DNA of 64,000 bases from Actinomycetaceae bacterium (GTDB lineage Bacteria > Actinomycetota > Actinomycetes > Actinomycetales > Actinomycetaceae), in contig JAQYTG010000018.1 in assembly GCA_028724905.1 (NCBI GenBank), forward strand, positions 124,001-188,000, in the 5' to 3' direction. Positions 53,348 to 63,476 of this stretch are shown here, piece after piece; position 1 is the stretch's first letter; each line of letters begins with the position of its first letter. Position numbers and translations under genes: made by a program. The notes under the pieces are model-generated. The model searched no databases. It had not been told where the DNA came from and was given only the letters and a program-made list of their open reading frames with translations.

Positions 53348-55480
53348 TCAGCTCCGCCGCTTCTTTCCTTTGCTATCTCGCCGCTCGCGCACCCGCACCG
53401 AAATCTGGATCGGAGTGCCATGAAAACCATACTCATCGCGCAGCTGCCGCTCCAAGAATCGGCGATACCCATGCTCAATAAAGCCCGTCGCAAACATCAC
53501 AAAACGAGGCGGACGATTCCCCACCTGTGTAGCGAAAAGTATGCGGGGCTGTTTACCGCCGCGCACAGGGTGTGGGTGCGCAGCAGCCACTTGGCCGAGA
53601 AATGCATTGAGCTTGCCCGTCGGTATCCGCTGATCCCACGATTGCAGAGCCTCACATATCGCCCTGGTGAGCCTATTCGTATGCCAACCCGTCTTTGCAG
53701 AGAGATTCACGCGCTCCACCCAACGGATCTGCGATAGTTCTTCCTCTAGCTCGCGCTCTAGCTCATAGCGACGCTCATCATCGACGGCATCCCACTTATT
53801 CGCCACAATCACCATTGCGCGTCCAGCGTCTACCACCTGCTGCATCACCCGAATATCCTGCTCTGTCAAAGATTCCGAGGCATCAATGAGCACCAAACCC
53901 AGCTCTGCTTTCTCCAGCGCATTCTGAGTGCGAATGGAAGCGTAGTAGTCGGCTCCACTGGTGCGATACACGCGCCGGCGAATACCCGCAGTATCCACAA
54001 AAATCCAGGGTTCGCCGTCAAGCTCAATTATCTCATCCACAGGATCGCGGGTGGTGCCAGCCAGGGAATCTACCACTACCCGTTCCTGTCCGGCGAGCTT
54101 GTTGAGCAACGAACTTTTGCCAACATTAGGGCGCCCGAGCAGCGCAATTCTCCGTGGGCCAACAGCTGGAAGTACGTTAGCCACAGCAGACACCTCAGGG
54201 AGCACCCGCACTGCAGCATCGAGTAGATCACCCACTCCTCGCCCATGCAAAGCACTCACGGCAATGGGCTCTCCCAAACCCAAACTCCACAACGCGGCAG
54301 CATCGGCCTCCCCTGCCTGAGAATCAACCTTATTGGCTGCCAGCACCACAGGCTTACCTGAGCGCCGCAAAAGCTGGACGAACTGCTCATCAGTAGCCGT
54401 TGCACCCACTGTCGCATCCACCACAAACAGCACCACGTCAGAGTCGGCGATGGCAAACTCAGCCTGATCTGCCACCGATTTATCAATCCCTGATAGCCCG
54501 CGCTCCCAACCGCCAGTATCGACGAGCGTAAAATCACGCCCTGCCCAGTTCGCTTCATAGCGCACACGATCACGAGTGACGCCAGGAGTATCCTGCACGA
54601 CTGCTACCCGTTTACCCACAATTCGATTGACCAACGTGGATTTTCCTACATTAGGTCTGCCGACGACGGCCAGGACGGGCGCAGCAGCGGCAGACTGGAT
54701 ATGATCATCGCTGTCATCTCCAGCAATGACGGCACGATCATCATCTTCGAGTTCAAAATCGTCGAGCAGATCGCGCAGCATCATTTCCCGCTGCGCGTCG
54801 TCTACGAGTTGCACAATGGCCGCTACCACTTGGGCGACGCTGAGCTCTGTGGAGTCTATCGTCGTCACTCCCTCGGCTGCCTGCATAAACTCCACCACTG
54901 TGGAATCATCACGATCTCTGCGCAGCACTTCGTCTTTGGTGGCTTCCAACGCCTGAGCGTCTGTACTCCCGTGGTTGTCCAGAGCTCGCCGAGCCAGCCG
55001 TGCCTGTTCGCTGGCCGTGATGAGCACTCGTACAGTGGCATCAGGAGCAACCACTGTGGTGATGTCTCGCCCCTCAGCGACGATCCCACGCCCAGCAGAA
55101 AAACTCTTAGGATCGCTCTGCTCGCGGATTATCTCACGCTGGCGGCGTATCAGCTCCGAGCGCACGTCCATATTGACTGCCACTTTAGAGACCACACTCG
55201 CTAACTCTGAGGTGCGGATATCGTCTGTAATATCAATGCCGTCGCAGCTCAGGTGCTGATCGTCAGGATCGAGATGAATCGTGAGCGGCATCTGGGCTAC
55301 TGCGCGTGCGACGGCTGTTTGATCGTCAAGGTCAATGCCGTTGTGAAGCGCCCACCAGGCTGCCGCCCGATACATCGCTCCGGTATCAAGATACGCCAAC
55401 CCCAGTTGCCGCGCCACGTGCTTGGAGACAGTCGATTTTCCGGATCCCGCAGGCCCGTCAATCGCAATGGTCACAGACAT
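53348..55480 (-). CDS. cmk-der: Cytidylate kinase / GTPase Der fusion
   Basis: About 710 residues. Residues 1-225: CMP kinase with P-loop [19 protein letters not shown] and [10 protein letters not shown]. An acidic linker (about 230-265, [12 protein letters not shown]) follows. Residues about 270-710: Der with two GTPase domains, P-loops GRPNVGKST and [13 protein letters not shown] and DTAG G3 motifs, NKVD and NKWD G4 motifs, and a C-terminal KH-like domain. The protein thus couples CMP phosphorylation and 50S assembly. The fusion is known in bifidobacteria and Actinomycetaceae. ATG 55480 with AAGGGGAG upstream is preferred over GTG 55489. Confidence 0.95.
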   Translation of the reverse strand: MSVTIAIDGPAGSGKSTVSKHVARQLGLAYLDTGAMYRAAAWWALHNGIDLDDQTAVARAVAQMPLTIHLDPDDQHLSCDGIDITDDIRTSELASVVSKVAVNMDVRSELIRRQREIIREQSDPKSFSAGRGIVAEGRDITTVVAPDATVRVLITASEQARLARRALDNHGSTDAQALEATKDEVLRRDRDDSTVVEFMQAAEGVTTIDSTELSVAQVVAAIVQLVDDAQREMMLRDLLDDFELEDDDRAVIAGDDSDDHIQSAAAAPVLAVVGRPNVGKSTLVNRIVGKRVAVVQDTPGVTRDRVRYEANWAGRDFTLVDTGGWERGLSGIDKSVADQAEFAIADSDVVLFVVDATVGATATDEQFVQLLRRSGKPVVLAANKVDSQAGEADAAALWSLGLGEPIAVSALHGRGVGDLLDAAVRVLPEVSAVANVLPAVGPRRIALLGRPNVGKSSLLNKLAGQERVVVDSLAGTTRDPVDEIIELDGEPWIFVDTAGIRRRVYRTSGADYYASIRTQNALEKAELGLVLIDASESLTEQDIRVMQQVVDAGRAMVIVANKWDAVDDERRYELERELEEELSQIRWVERVNLSAKTGWHTNRLTRAICEALQSWDQRIPTGKLNAFLGQVAAAHPHPVRGGKQPRILFATQVGNRPPRFVMFATGFIEHGYRRFLERQLRDEYGFHGTPIQISVRVRERRDSKGKKRRS

Positions 55481-55485
55481 TGGCG

Positions 55486-56583
55486 TCACTCCCCTTCTCG
55501 TTCAGTACTCACCACTTGCCAGCCGCGCTCATCCAGCCCGTGCTCCAGCTCAGCGGCTCTCGCAGGCTGTACAAACACTCCTGCACGCCCCACTGGCTGT
55601 GCCATAGAGTGTTCGAGGCTGAAATCTTCGATATTGACGCCAATGGCTCCGATATCGCTAAAAAGCTGGCCAAGACGCCCAGGCTCATCTGGCACCAGCA
55701 CCGTGACCTCGCAATAGTGTGCCGGAGCCCCGCCATGTTTGCCAGGAATCCTCGCCACCCCGAGATTCCCCTCGTGAATAATGCCTGAAATTGCATCCAA
55801 GCCGCCCTCGGACTCAATCGCGGTGATAAGCGCGTGCAAATTCTGCTCAATTCCGCGCAGGGCGGCGGCAATTTCTGCGCGGTTGCCGTCGATAATAGAC
55901 GTCCACAGCAGCGGATCGGAATGCGCAATGCGAGTCACGTCGCGTAGCCCTTGTCCGGCCAGGTCGAGAGCCTGCGCCGGCTCGTCGCGCAGCGATGCCC
56001 CCACTAGTGAACTCATCAGCTGCGGCACATGAGACATCACGGCCACCGCATGATCGTGCTCAGCCGCGCTCATACTCATCACGGCCGCCCCCATATCCGC
56101 AGCCAGATTCCGCACGCACAGCACGGCTTTCTGATCGGTTTTCTCATCGCTCACAATCACCCACGGTCGCCCCACAAACAGATCGGCATCGGCGGCGATC
56201 CCTCCGGAGCGCTCTTTGCCGGCCATCGGATGTGAACCCACCCAGCGGCTGATATGCGGGTCTCCGGCGAGATCCGCAGCGATTGTGTGCTTCACTGAAG
56301 CCACATCGGTGACGACGGCATGGGGATAGCGTTCCAACGCCATACGCACCACCTGAGCTGTCACATCTGGAGGCACGGCCACTACCACAAGCTGCGGATC
56401 GTCCACCGGATCAGTACTTCCCGCACCCAGATCGCGCGCTAGCCCCGCTGCCACGGGTGAAGCATCACTCACGTGCACCTCGACGTTTGCGCTGCGTAGG
56501 CGCAGCGCAATGGACGTGCCAAGTAGGCCAGCGCCAATCACCAGCACTGGCCCCGTCGTCGTGAACAGCGTAGTTGAGTTCAT
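55486..56583 (-). CDS. tyrA: Prephenate dehydrogenase with ACT domain
   Basis: 365 residues. NAD(P) Rossmann domain with [15 protein letters not shown] near residues 14-28, then [13 protein letters not shown] and the helical dimer domain ([11 protein letters not shown]). The C-terminal ACT domain (about 290-360, [31 protein letters not shown]) likely mediates tyrosine feedback. Makes 4-hydroxyphenylpyruvate from prephenate, using chorismate from the aro genes at 24 kb. A GAGGTGATGG site precedes the ATG; five bases separate it from cmk-der. Confidence 0.93.
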   Translation of the reverse strand: MNSTTLFTTTGPVLVIGAGLLGTSIALRLRSANVEVHVSDASPVAAGLARDLGAGSTDPVDDPQLVVVAVPPDVTAQVVRMALERYPHAVVTDVASVKHTIAADLAGDPHISRWVGSHPMAGKERSGGIAADADLFVGRPWVIVSDEKTDQKAVLCVRNLAADMGAAVMSMSAAEHDHAVAVMSHVPQLMSSLVGASLRDEPAQALDLAGQGLRDVTRIAHSDPLLWTSIIDGNRAEIAAALRGIEQNLHALITAIESEGGLDAISGIIHEGNLGVARIPGKHGGAPAHYCEVTVLVPDEPGRLGQLFSDIGAIGVNIEDFSLEHSMAQPVGRAGVFVQPARAAELEHGLDERGWQVVSTEREGE

Positions 56584-56669
56584 TGACTATCCATCACCTC
56601 AGCGATTCGATCTGCCGTTTTACGCAGCGCGCCTATGGACACGCCTAGCGCATCTACAGCAGAGCACGC

Positions 56670-57425
56670 CTATAGATCCACCATATGCATGAGCGCACCC
56701 AGCTCTGATCCCGCAATTACGCGCGTCTGCCCAGGCTTCAGATGCCCTGCCGTAATATTGGCAAACTGCATCCGCACAAGTTCCATCACCGGATGCCCTA
56801 CTTCTTCCATCATGCGGCGCACAATCCTATTTCGTCCTGAGTGTAAGGTGATCTCCACGATAGAGTTTTTCGGTTGGGATTCGCGCAGCACAAATTTATC
56901 CACTTTGATAGGCCCATCCTCAAGAGTGATGCCTTTTTCCAGCACTCGCCCTAACCCTCGGGTGACGGCTCCCTCCACGCGTGCCACATACACTTTGGGG
57001 ATGCGGTAGGACGGGTGAGTCAGACGGTGCGTGAGTTCGCCGTCATTAGAGAGCAGAATCACGCCTTCGGTATCCACGTCGAGTCTCCCCACGTGGAAAA
57101 GCCGCTGTGGATACTCGCTGACGAAATCCTGAAGAGTTTTCCTGCCCTGATCGTCGCTCATTGTACTCACCACCCCTGGCGGCTTGTAGAGCACGAGCGT
57201 GAGTAGATCAGTCTTGGTCGGTACAGTGACGCCATCTACTTTGATCGTGACGGCGTTCGGATCGACGCGCAGCCCCACGTGCGTGATCTGTATGTCGTTG
57301 ACGCTTACTCGCCCAGCGGTGATCAGCTCTTCGGCGGCACGCCTACTGGCCACTCCGGCGTGCGCCAAGATTTTTTGCACGCGCTCCCCCTGGGGGTTGT
57401 GCAGCGACTGTTCTGCTCGGCTCAT
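56670..57425 (-). CDS. rluB: 23S rRNA pseudouridine synthase RluB/RsuA family
   Basis: 251 residues. N-terminal S4 RNA-binding domain (RVQKILAHAGVASRRAAEELITAGRVSVN), then the synthase core with catalytic Asp in HVGRLDVDTEGVILLSNDG near residues 114-132 and SGRNRIVRRMMEEVGHPV near 200. Follows scpB with an ATGA overlap, as in mycobacteria (Rv1711), where it is named RluB-like. Exact target uridine not deducible. Confidence 0.92.
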   Translation of the reverse strand: MSRAEQSLHNPQGERVQKILAHAGVASRRAAEELITAGRVSVNDIQITHVGLRVDPNAVTIKVDGVTVPTKTDLLTLVLYKPPGVVSTMSDDQGRKTLQDFVSEYPQRLFHVGRLDVDTEGVILLSNDGELTHRLTHPSYRIPKVYVARVEGAVTRGLGRVLEKGITLEDGPIKVDKFVLRESQPKNSIVEITLHSGRNRIVRRMMEEVGHPVMELVRMQFANITAGHLKPGQTRVIAGSELGALMHMVDL

Positions 57426-58135
57426 GGTAGCTCACTTTCGATATCTTCAAGTTGTGCATCATCGGGAAGATACGGTGCCAACGGTGCTAATTCGTCGAGC
57501 GAATTCATTCCCATGCGTTCCAGGAAAAGCTCAGTAGTGCCGTAGAGAGCTGCCCCTGTGGCTGGCGTAGCTCCCACGTGCTGAACGAGGCCGCGCGTCT
57601 CCAATGTGCGAAGTACAGAGTCTACATCAACACCGCGAATAGCAGCTACCTGTGCTTTCGTCACAGGCTGCTTATAGGCCACGACGGCGAGCGTTTCCAG
57701 CGCTTGCACTGAAAGTTTATTCGATTGGCCTGCCGTCACGAAAGCTGCCACTTCAGTGGCGTAGCGCGGATGTGAGTAGAAACGCCAACCTCCAGCCACT
57801 TCTCTGAGCTGAAAACCTCGAGGGGCTGGTTCGCTCTCATACTCTCGAGCTAGTTTGCGTAGCAAGGTATCTACGTGGGCTTCAGTGACGCCAATAGCTG
57901 TGGCCATCGCCCGAGCCGAAACTGGTTCGGGAGCCACCATCAGGATAGCTTCTAAAGCTCCTCGCACAGCTAAGGTATCAGGGGATCTGTATGAGGCTAA
58001 CGTTTCCTGGCCTAGCGCCAGATCTGGCGACGCGAGCGGCGCTGCGCTCGCAGATGTCGCAACGATAGCTGCTGATCCTGCTTCCCCAGATGAGGAGGAA
58101 GCCGACGGCATAGGCTTATCTGTTTGATCTGTCAT
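57422..58135 (-). CDS. scpB: Segregation and condensation protein ScpB
   Basis: 237 residues. Winged-helix kleisin-associated subunit of Smc-ScpAB. Core from about residue 55: RGALEAILMVAPEPVSARAMATAIGV, GFQLREVAGGWRFYSHPRYA, and SNKLSVQALETLAVVAYKQPVTKAQVAAIRGVDVDSVLRTLETRGLVQ. The first 50 residues are an Ala/Ser-rich extension. The ATG at 58135 has a perfect GGAGGTGA site eight bases upstream, within the scpA stop region; an ATG at 58153 lacks it. Confidence 0.93.
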   Translation of the reverse strand: MTDQTDKPMPSASSSSGEAGSAAIVATSASAAPLASPDLALGQETLASYRSPDTLAVRGALEAILMVAPEPVSARAMATAIGVTEAHVDTLLRKLAREYESEPAPRGFQLREVAGGWRFYSHPRYATEVAAFVTAGQSNKLSVQALETLAVVAYKQPVTKAQVAAIRGVDVDSVLRTLETRGLVQHVGATPATGAALYGTTELFLERMGMNSLDELAPLAPYLPDDAQLEDIESELP

Positions 58136-58139
58136 GGCA

Positions 58140-59042
58140 TCAATCACCTCCATACGGTCGTTCTTCGAGTGTAGATTCGTTTGCCATGTCGCCGCGTTCC
58201 TGCACGCTCAGCGAGTCGGCGTCTATCATGCCAGCTGTGCTGGCCGCCTGAGCGGCGCTAGCCACCCGCACGACCAGCAGTGGAGCCAGGGCGTGCTCCT
58301 GCTCCACATCCACTTCGCCGCGCCGCAGCAGATCTACGACGGCGAGAAAACGCGAGACGACTGTGGCCACATTAGGAGCGTCTTTGCATAATTCCCGAAA
58401 ACTCATGCGATCTCCGACGGCAAGCCGCTCATAAATAGCGTGTATCTGGCTCTCCACTGAAACCAGCGGATCGTGGATATGATCCAGGCTGATCTGCGGT
58501 TCTTCTCGGGTGAAAGCCTGAGCGGCCACCATCGCCAGATACTGCGGAGTAATGTTCAGTTCCACTGGTGGTAACAGGCCACGCAAATGTTCTTCCAAAG
58601 GCACACTGCGGGGCACAAAAAGTGTCTGCGTCATCAACCGTTGGGCTATATCGGCGGCCACCTCTTTAAACGCTCGATATTGCAATAACTTAGCAAAAAG
58701 CAGATCCCGAGCCTCCAAAAGCTCGACATCTTCTTCGTCCTCTGGTGTATGCGGCAGCAGGCGAGCTGCTTTGAGATCGAGCAGCGTGGCTGCCACCACC
58801 ACAAATTCACTTACCTGCGAAAGATCAGCTTCACTCTGGGCAGCCACGAAAGCGAGAAACTCGTCCGTCACCTCTGAGAGTGCCACGTCGGTGATATCGA
58901 GTTTGCGCCGGTTAATCAGTGAGAGCAACACCTCAAAGGGACCTGAAAAAACGGCCAGAGAAACGGAGAAGCCCCCCTCGGTTTGCGGTGTGGACGTATC
59001 TCCTTGAGGCTCGCTGATAGCACAATCAGGCACTGGCACCAC
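58140..59042 (-). CDS. scpA: Segregation and condensation protein ScpA
   Basis: About 300 residues. Kleisin subunit of the Smc complex. N-terminal FSGPFEVLLSLINRRKLDITDVALSEVTDEFLAFV, then FVVVAATLLDLKAARLLP, a charged middle, and a C-terminal winged helix (DRMSFRELCKDAPNVATVVSRFLAVVDLLRRGEVDVEQ). The start lies inside the parA gene: GTG at 59042, 59039 and 59033 and TTG at 59048 are all in frame; GTG 59042 is chosen for the upstream GGGAG. Overlap with parA implies coupling. Confidence 0.92.
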   Translation of the reverse strand: MVPVPDCAISEPQGDTSTPQTEGGFSVSLAVFSGPFEVLLSLINRRKLDITDVALSEVTDEFLAFVAAQSEADLSQVSEFVVVAATLLDLKAARLLPHTPEDEEDVELLEARDLLFAKLLQYRAFKEVAADIAQRLMTQTLFVPRSVPLEEHLRGLLPPVELNITPQYLAMVAAQAFTREEPQISLDHIHDPLVSVESQIHAIYERLAVGDRMSFRELCKDAPNVATVVSRFLAVVDLLRRGEVDVEQEHALAPLLVVRVASAAQAASTAGMIDADSLSVQERGDMANESTLEERPYGGD

Positions 59043-59883
59043 GGGCAATCAACTCCCGAGCCAAACGCAGATAAGATTTTGCTCCTTGATGGCTCGGCGC
59101 GTAGGTGGTGATTGGTTCAGCGGCGATCGTGGCATCGGGGAATTTCACTGTGCGTGCAATCTGGGTGTCAAATACCTGCGCTCCAAACTGATCGCGCACC
59201 AGCTGAATAACCTCACGGGCATGAATCGTACGGGTATCCACCATAGTGAGCAAGACGCCATCCACAGTGAGACGCGGATTGAGACGCTCTTGCACCCGTT
59301 CGATCTGCTCCATGAGCAACGCCACACCGCGCATAGCAAAAAACTCGGCTTCCAGAGGGATGATTACGCCGTGGGCGGCTGTGAGTGCATTGACCGTGAG
59401 CAGGCCAAGTGAGGGCTGGCAGTCAATGATCACCACGTCATAATCCCCCAGCACTGGGCGCAGTACCCGAGCTAATGTCTGTTCGCGAGCCACCTCATTA
59501 ATCAACTGAATTTCAGCTGCAGATAGCTCGATATTAGCGGGGACAAGATCGAGATTCTCCACACTCGTAGGTTGGATAATTGCTGCGAGATCTGGCTTCG
59601 CTGCCACCAGCTCGTTGTAAATTGTGCGCTCAAGCGCCATCGCATTGACGCCCAACCCCGCTGAAGCTGCACCCTGCGGATCGAAATCAACGAGCAGCAC
59701 TTTACGTCCATAGCTTGCCAGCGCCGCCGAGAGGTTAATCGAAGTCGTGGTTTTCCCCACGCCCCCCTTTTGGTTGCACATGGCGATGATACGTGCTGGG
59801 CCGTGGGCAGCTAGCGGCTCGGGCAGCGGAAAATCGCGCTCTGGATTTAATTCGCCAAGGATATCAGTCTGATGAGAACTCAC
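59026..59883 (-). CDS. ParA/Soj-like ATPase
   Basis: 285 residues. Deviant Walker A CNQKGGVGKTT near residues 36-46, Walker A-prime/B in VLLVDFDPQGAASAGLG and VVIIDCQPSLGLLT. This is the orphan ParA upstream of scpAB (like Rv1708), not the parAB pair at oriC; no parB or parS is present. It may help position Smc complexes. GTG start at 59883, preceded at six bases by TAAATT. Confidence 0.92.
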   Translation of the reverse strand: MSSHQTDILGELNPERDFPLPEPLAAHGPARIIAMCNQKGGVGKTTTSINLSAALASYGRKVLLVDFDPQGAASAGLGVNAMALERTIYNELVAAKPDLAAIIQPTSVENLDLVPANIELSAAEIQLINEVAREQTLARVLRPVLGDYDVVIIDCQPSLGLLTVNALTAAHGVIIPLEAEFFAMRGVALLMEQIERVQERLNPRLTVDGVLLTMVDTRTIHAREVIQLVRDQFGAQVFDTQIARTVKFPDATIAAEPITTYAPSHQGAKSYLRLARELIARGASA

Positions 59884-59895
59884 ACTTCTAATTTA
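59884..59895 (-). promoter_or_regulatory. -10-like element of parA, leaderless layout
   Basis: On the minus strand TAAATT (59895-59890), six bases AGAAGT, then GTG at 59883. No Shine-Dalgarno. Confidence 0.5.
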
Positions 59896-59963
59896 CTAGA
59901 TTTTTGCCGATTCTCTCGAAAGCTACGTGAGGTCTTTTTCATGGCGGCGATCTTCGCACCCAG

Positions 59964-60110
59964 CACGCTCTCGTTATGCTCATCGCACGTGGGGAACTCC
60001 CGAGTGAAGACGACGTCCAGAAGTGTCCACGCTTTCGTTATGCTCAACGCACGTGGGGAGTTCCCCTTGGCTCGTCACGCTCGTTGTACTCGATGCACTC
60101 CGTGAACTTC
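59964..60110. repeat. Three CRISPR-like direct repeats between parA and xerD
   Basis: A 38-bp unit, CACGCT..CGTTATGCTCA.CGCACGTGGGGA..TCCC, occurs at 59964-60001 and 60028-60065 (64-bp period) with few differences; a degenerate third copy lies at 60076-60110. On the minus strand it reads like a type I-E repeat (GTTCCCCACGTGCG..TGAGC) that lacks the second half of its stem. The 305-bp gap 59884-60188 has no gene. Confidence 0.6.
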
Positions 60111-60188
60111 GTATATTTTTCATATATTAGGAAGAATCCGTGCACCATGTCCGCACTGCGCTACCCGCGCAGGCGTTCAACTTCTTCC

Positions 60189-61262
60189 CTACCCGTGGTG
60201 AGCGCGGGGGTGGGCGCTGGCGTACACTTCTTTGACGTTCTCGGGCGTCACCTTGGTATATATCTGCGTCGTCGTCACCGAAGCGTGCCCAAGCAGCTCT
60301 TGAACAATGCGTACGTCTGCACCCCCTTGTAGCAGGTGCGTGGCAAAAGAGTGGCGAAATGTGTGTGGTGAGATATGTTCCAGGCCAGCTCTGTGAGCAA
60401 TGGTCTGTATCTCTTCCCAGGCTGACTGCCGTGAGAGAGGTGCCCCGCGCTTATTGAGGAAAAGCGCTGGCGTTCCACGGCCATGTGCCGCTAGTGCGGG
60501 CCGCCCGCGCACCAGATAGGCGTGCACAGCCTCAAGAGCATACGAGCCTAAAGGCACGATTCGTTCTTTGTTTCCCTTTCCAAAAAGCCGCACTGAGGCA
60601 CTCTCGGCATCTATATCGTCTGCCGTGAGCCGCACGATTTCCGAAATACGCGCCCCTGTGCCGTAAAGCAGCTCTACGAGGGCTCGATCCCGCAAAGAAA
60701 TTGGATCATCTGCCAGCGAAGCGGCGTTGATGAGCTGCTCCATCTGCTCAATAGTGATGGCTTTTGGTAGCCGTTGCGGGATTTTAGGCGGGTGGATCTC
60801 ACGCGCCGGATCGCTAGGCGTTATTCCCTCATCGCAGAGAAACTTGTGGAAACCACGTACTGCCGTCACCATTCGTGCCACTGAGGCCGGAGCAAAAGGT
60901 TTCGTGACGGCGTTTTCTGGATCATCAGCAGCAAGGCCGGAGACTTTGGAAGCGGGTTGGGCGTACAGATAATCGACGAAAGCAGCCACATCTTCGCTGC
61001 CGATATCTGCTGGCCGTTGCACTGAGCGGGAGTTCAGATGGTGTAGATAGCGAGTGAGATCTCGGCGATAGGAAGTGAGCGTGTGAGTAGAGAGGGAGCG
61101 CTCGACTGCCAGATGGGCGAGGTACTGCTCAAGAGCTCGCCGCATACGCGGATTCTCACGGGAGCTCTTCTCGTTGGGAAGAGAAGAGCCGGCTCGTTCA
61201 TCTCGCATTGACCTATGTTGCAGTGATTCAGCAGATTTTATCCTATTTCGCTGTGCGCTCAT
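60189..61262 (-). CDS. xerD: Tyrosine recombinase XerD
   Basis: 357 residues (339 if the ATG at 61208 is used). N-terminal SAM-like core-binding domain (ALEQYLAHLAVERSLSTHTLTSYRRDL), then the catalytic domain with Arg in LLYGTGARISEIVRL, Lys in FGKGNKERIVPLG, HTFRHSFATHLLQGGADVRIVQELLGH carrying the HxxR box, and Tyr in TTQIYTKVT. All catalytic residues are present. Resolves chromosome dimers with XerC/FtsK, or acts alone. The first 35 residues are a poorly conserved basic tail, so the shorter start is plausible (CAACAT lies six bases before it). Precedes parA-scpAB as in mycobacteria. Confidence 0.93.
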   Translation of the reverse strand: MSAQRNRIKSAESLQHRSMRDERAGSSLPNEKSSRENPRMRRALEQYLAHLAVERSLSTHTLTSYRRDLTRYLHHLNSRSVQRPADIGSEDVAAFVDYLYAQPASKVSGLAADDPENAVTKPFAPASVARMVTAVRGFHKFLCDEGITPSDPAREIHPPKIPQRLPKAITIEQMEQLINAASLADDPISLRDRALVELLYGTGARISEIVRLTADDIDAESASVRLFGKGNKERIVPLGSYALEAVHAYLVRGRPALAAHGRGTPALFLNKRGAPLSRQSAWEEIQTIAHRAGLEHISPHTFRHSFATHLLQGGADVRIVQELLGHASVTTTQIYTKVTPENVKEVYASAHPRAHHG

Positions 61263-61352
61263 CTCGTGTGTTCACGCCTTTCAGATCGCCATACGCCACT
61301 GCCAACACGATATAGTAGAGATGCATATCAGTGGCCAAGAGGTCTTATTCAT

Positions 61353-61358
61353 CATACT
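61353..61358 (+). promoter_or_regulatory. Candidate -10 of tkt
   Basis: CATACT, 18 bases before the tkt ATG, with an AAAGGCGG ribosome site in between. No clear -35. Confidence 0.35.
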
Positions 61359-61376
61359 GTGAAAGGCGGCTCATAG

Positions 61377-63470
61377 ATGAGCACATTAGAGTGGAGTGAC
61401 GTCGATCAAAAAGCTGTAGATACTAGCCGTGTACTTGCTGCGGACGCGGTGCAAAAAGCTGGCAACGGCCACCCTGGGACGACGATTTCGTTGGCTCCAG
61501 CAGCCTATCTTCTCTTCCAGAAAGTGATGCGGCACGATCCAGCTGACAGCGAATGGATGGGCCGAGATCGCTTCGTACTCTCAATTGGGCACTCATCACT
61601 CACTCTCTATACTCAGTTGTTTTTCTCTGGTTATGGCCTTGAGCTGGCTGATTTAGAAGCGTTGCGCACCGAGGGGTCGCTCACTCCAGGCCACCCAGAA
61701 TACGGCCATACAAAGGGCGTGGAGATGACCACCGGTCCGCTTGGTCAGGGGTTTGCCTCGGCAGTGGGGATGGCGATGGCAGCTCGGCGCGAGCGGGGGT
61801 TGTTAGATCCGCAGGCTCCTGCTGGGAGTAGTCCTTTCGATCACTTTATCTACGTGCTCGCGGGCGAGGGCGATATTGAAGAGGGAATCACCGCCGAAGC
61901 CTCCTCGCTCGCAGGCACTCAAAAACTCGGCAATCTCATTGTCATTTTTGACGACAATCGCATCTCTATTGAAGACGATACCAGCATTGCTCTAAGCGAA
62001 GACGTCCTCGCCCGCTATCGTGCATACGGCTGGCACACTCAGCACGTGGCTTGGCGCAATGATGAAACCATCGAGTATAAAGAGGATCTCGACGCTCTCT
62101 ATCAGGCTATTGAACAGGCCAAGAGCGTCACTGATCGGCCATCTATCATTCAGCTTTCCACAATTATGGCGTGGCCCTCTCCAAACGTCCAGGGCAGCGC
62201 AGCCGCCCACGGCAGTGCACTTGGAGAAGCAGAAGTTCGCGGCCTCAAAGAGGCTCTCGGTTTTGATCCAGACGCTTCCTTTGCCGTGGATACCGATGTA
62301 CTCACACAGGTTCGTAGCAAGGCGGCGCAGCGCGGACGCGATTGCCACGCAGCATGGGATGAGCAGATGACGGCATGGACGGCTGAGCATCCTGAGCAAG
62401 CACAGTTACTTGAGCGGCTTAGAGCTCACAGACTCCCTGATGGCTGGACGGATGCACTCCCAACGTTTGAACCTGGGACGTCACTAGCTACCCGCGCAGC
62501 CTCGGGCAAAGTGCTCACTGCGCTCAAAGATGTGCTCCCCGAGCTGTGGGGAGGAAGTGCTGATCTAGCTGGCTCGAACAACACCACTATGGATGAGGAA
62601 CCGTCATTTTTACCACCAGATCGAGCCTCAAAGGCCTGGCCAGGAGGGTGGTATGGACGCACGCTGCACTTCGGTATCCGCGAGCACGCTATGGGCGCGA
62701 TCCTCAACGGCATCACGCTCCACGGCCTCACACGTTGCTATGGTGGAACGTTCTTCGTCTTTGCTGATTATATGCGCCCTGCTGTGCGCTTAGCAGCCAT
62801 TATGAATGTACCCTCCATTTTTGTATGGACGCACGATTCCGTGGGCGTGGGAGAAGACGGCCCTACTCACCAGCCAGTTGAACACCTGTGGGCCTACCGC
62901 ATGATCCCGAATCTCGATATTGTGCGGCCGGCAGATGCCAATGAGACGGCGTGGGCATGGCGCGGCATTCTTGAACGCACTGACCGGCCAGCTGGATTAG
63001 TGCTCACTCGTCAGAATCTACCAGTGATTGAGCGCGCTGCCGGCGAGGCTCAAGGGGATGCCTATGCCTGCGCCTCAGGGGTGCTCAAAGGCGGATACGT
63101 GCTTGCCGAGGGGACGGATGTGCTGCTGATTGCCACCGGATCGGAAGTGTCGGTGGCGCTGGCAGCGCGCACTCAGCTAGCCGAGCAAGGCGTGAGTGCA
63201 CGCGTCGTCTCGTTGCCATGTTTGGAGTGGTTCGGTGAGCAGCAGCAGAGTTATCGAGATTCCGTGATTCCGCCGAACATGAAAGCTAGAGTGTGCGTGG
63301 AAGCAGGCGTGAGTCTTCCCTGGAAAGCTCTTGCAGGTGAGGCCGGTCAGTGCGTCGGCATTGATCACTTCGGTGAATCTGCCTCGGGTGGGCGACTCAT
63401 GGAAAAGTACGGTATCACCCCTGAACGAGTGACGGCAGCTGCGCTGGAATCTCTGAAAGCTGTACGCTGA
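61377..63470 (+). CDS. tkt: Transketolase
   Basis: 697 residues. ThDP enzyme exchanging two-carbon units in the pentose phosphate pathway, using the product of rpe. GNGHPGTTISLAPAAYLLFQ near residue 30, GPLGQGFASAVGMA near 117, the ThDP motif GEGDIEEGITAEASSLAGTQKLGNLIVIFDDN near 164-195, and the pyrimidine domain with FGIREHAMGAILNGI and HDSVGVGEDGPTHQPVEHL near 483-501. A C-terminal domain completes it. Full length with all motifs intact. It is divergent from xerD. Confidence 0.97.
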   Translation: MSTLEWSDVDQKAVDTSRVLAADAVQKAGNGHPGTTISLAPAAYLLFQKVMRHDPADSEWMGRDRFVLSIGHSSLTLYTQLFFSGYGLELADLEALRTEGSLTPGHPEYGHTKGVEMTTGPLGQGFASAVGMAMAARRERGLLDPQAPAGSSPFDHFIYVLAGEGDIEEGITAEASSLAGTQKLGNLIVIFDDNRISIEDDTSIALSEDVLARYRAYGWHTQHVAWRNDETIEYKEDLDALYQAIEQAKSVTDRPSIIQLSTIMAWPSPNVQGSAAAHGSALGEAEVRGLKEALGFDPDASFAVDTDVLTQVRSKAAQRGRDCHAAWDEQMTAWTAEHPEQAQLLERLRAHRLPDGWTDALPTFEPGTSLATRAASGKVLTALKDVLPELWGGSADLAGSNNTTMDEEPSFLPPDRASKAWPGGWYGRTLHFGIREHAMGAILNGITLHGLTRCYGGTFFVFADYMRPAVRLAAIMNVPSIFVWTHDSVGVGEDGPTHQPVEHLWAYRMIPNLDIVRPADANETAWAWRGILERTDRPAGLVLTRQNLPVIERAAGEAQGDAYACASGVLKGGYVLAEGTDVLLIATGSEVSVALAARTQLAEQGVSARVVSLPCLEWFGEQQQSYRDSVIPPNMKARVCVEAGVSLPWKALAGEAGQCVGIDHFGESASGGRLMEKYGITPERVTAAALESLKAVR

Positions 63471-63476
63471 TATCTC

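Noticed and set aside
59026..59883. Origin-proximal parAB locus
   Set aside because: No parB, parS or DnaA-box cluster; the gene sits with xerD-scpAB as the orphan ParA does in mycobacteria.
59964..60110. Calling these repeats a CRISPR array
   Set aside because: Only two good copies, the wrong period for type I-E, an incomplete stem and no cas genes; kept as repeats only.
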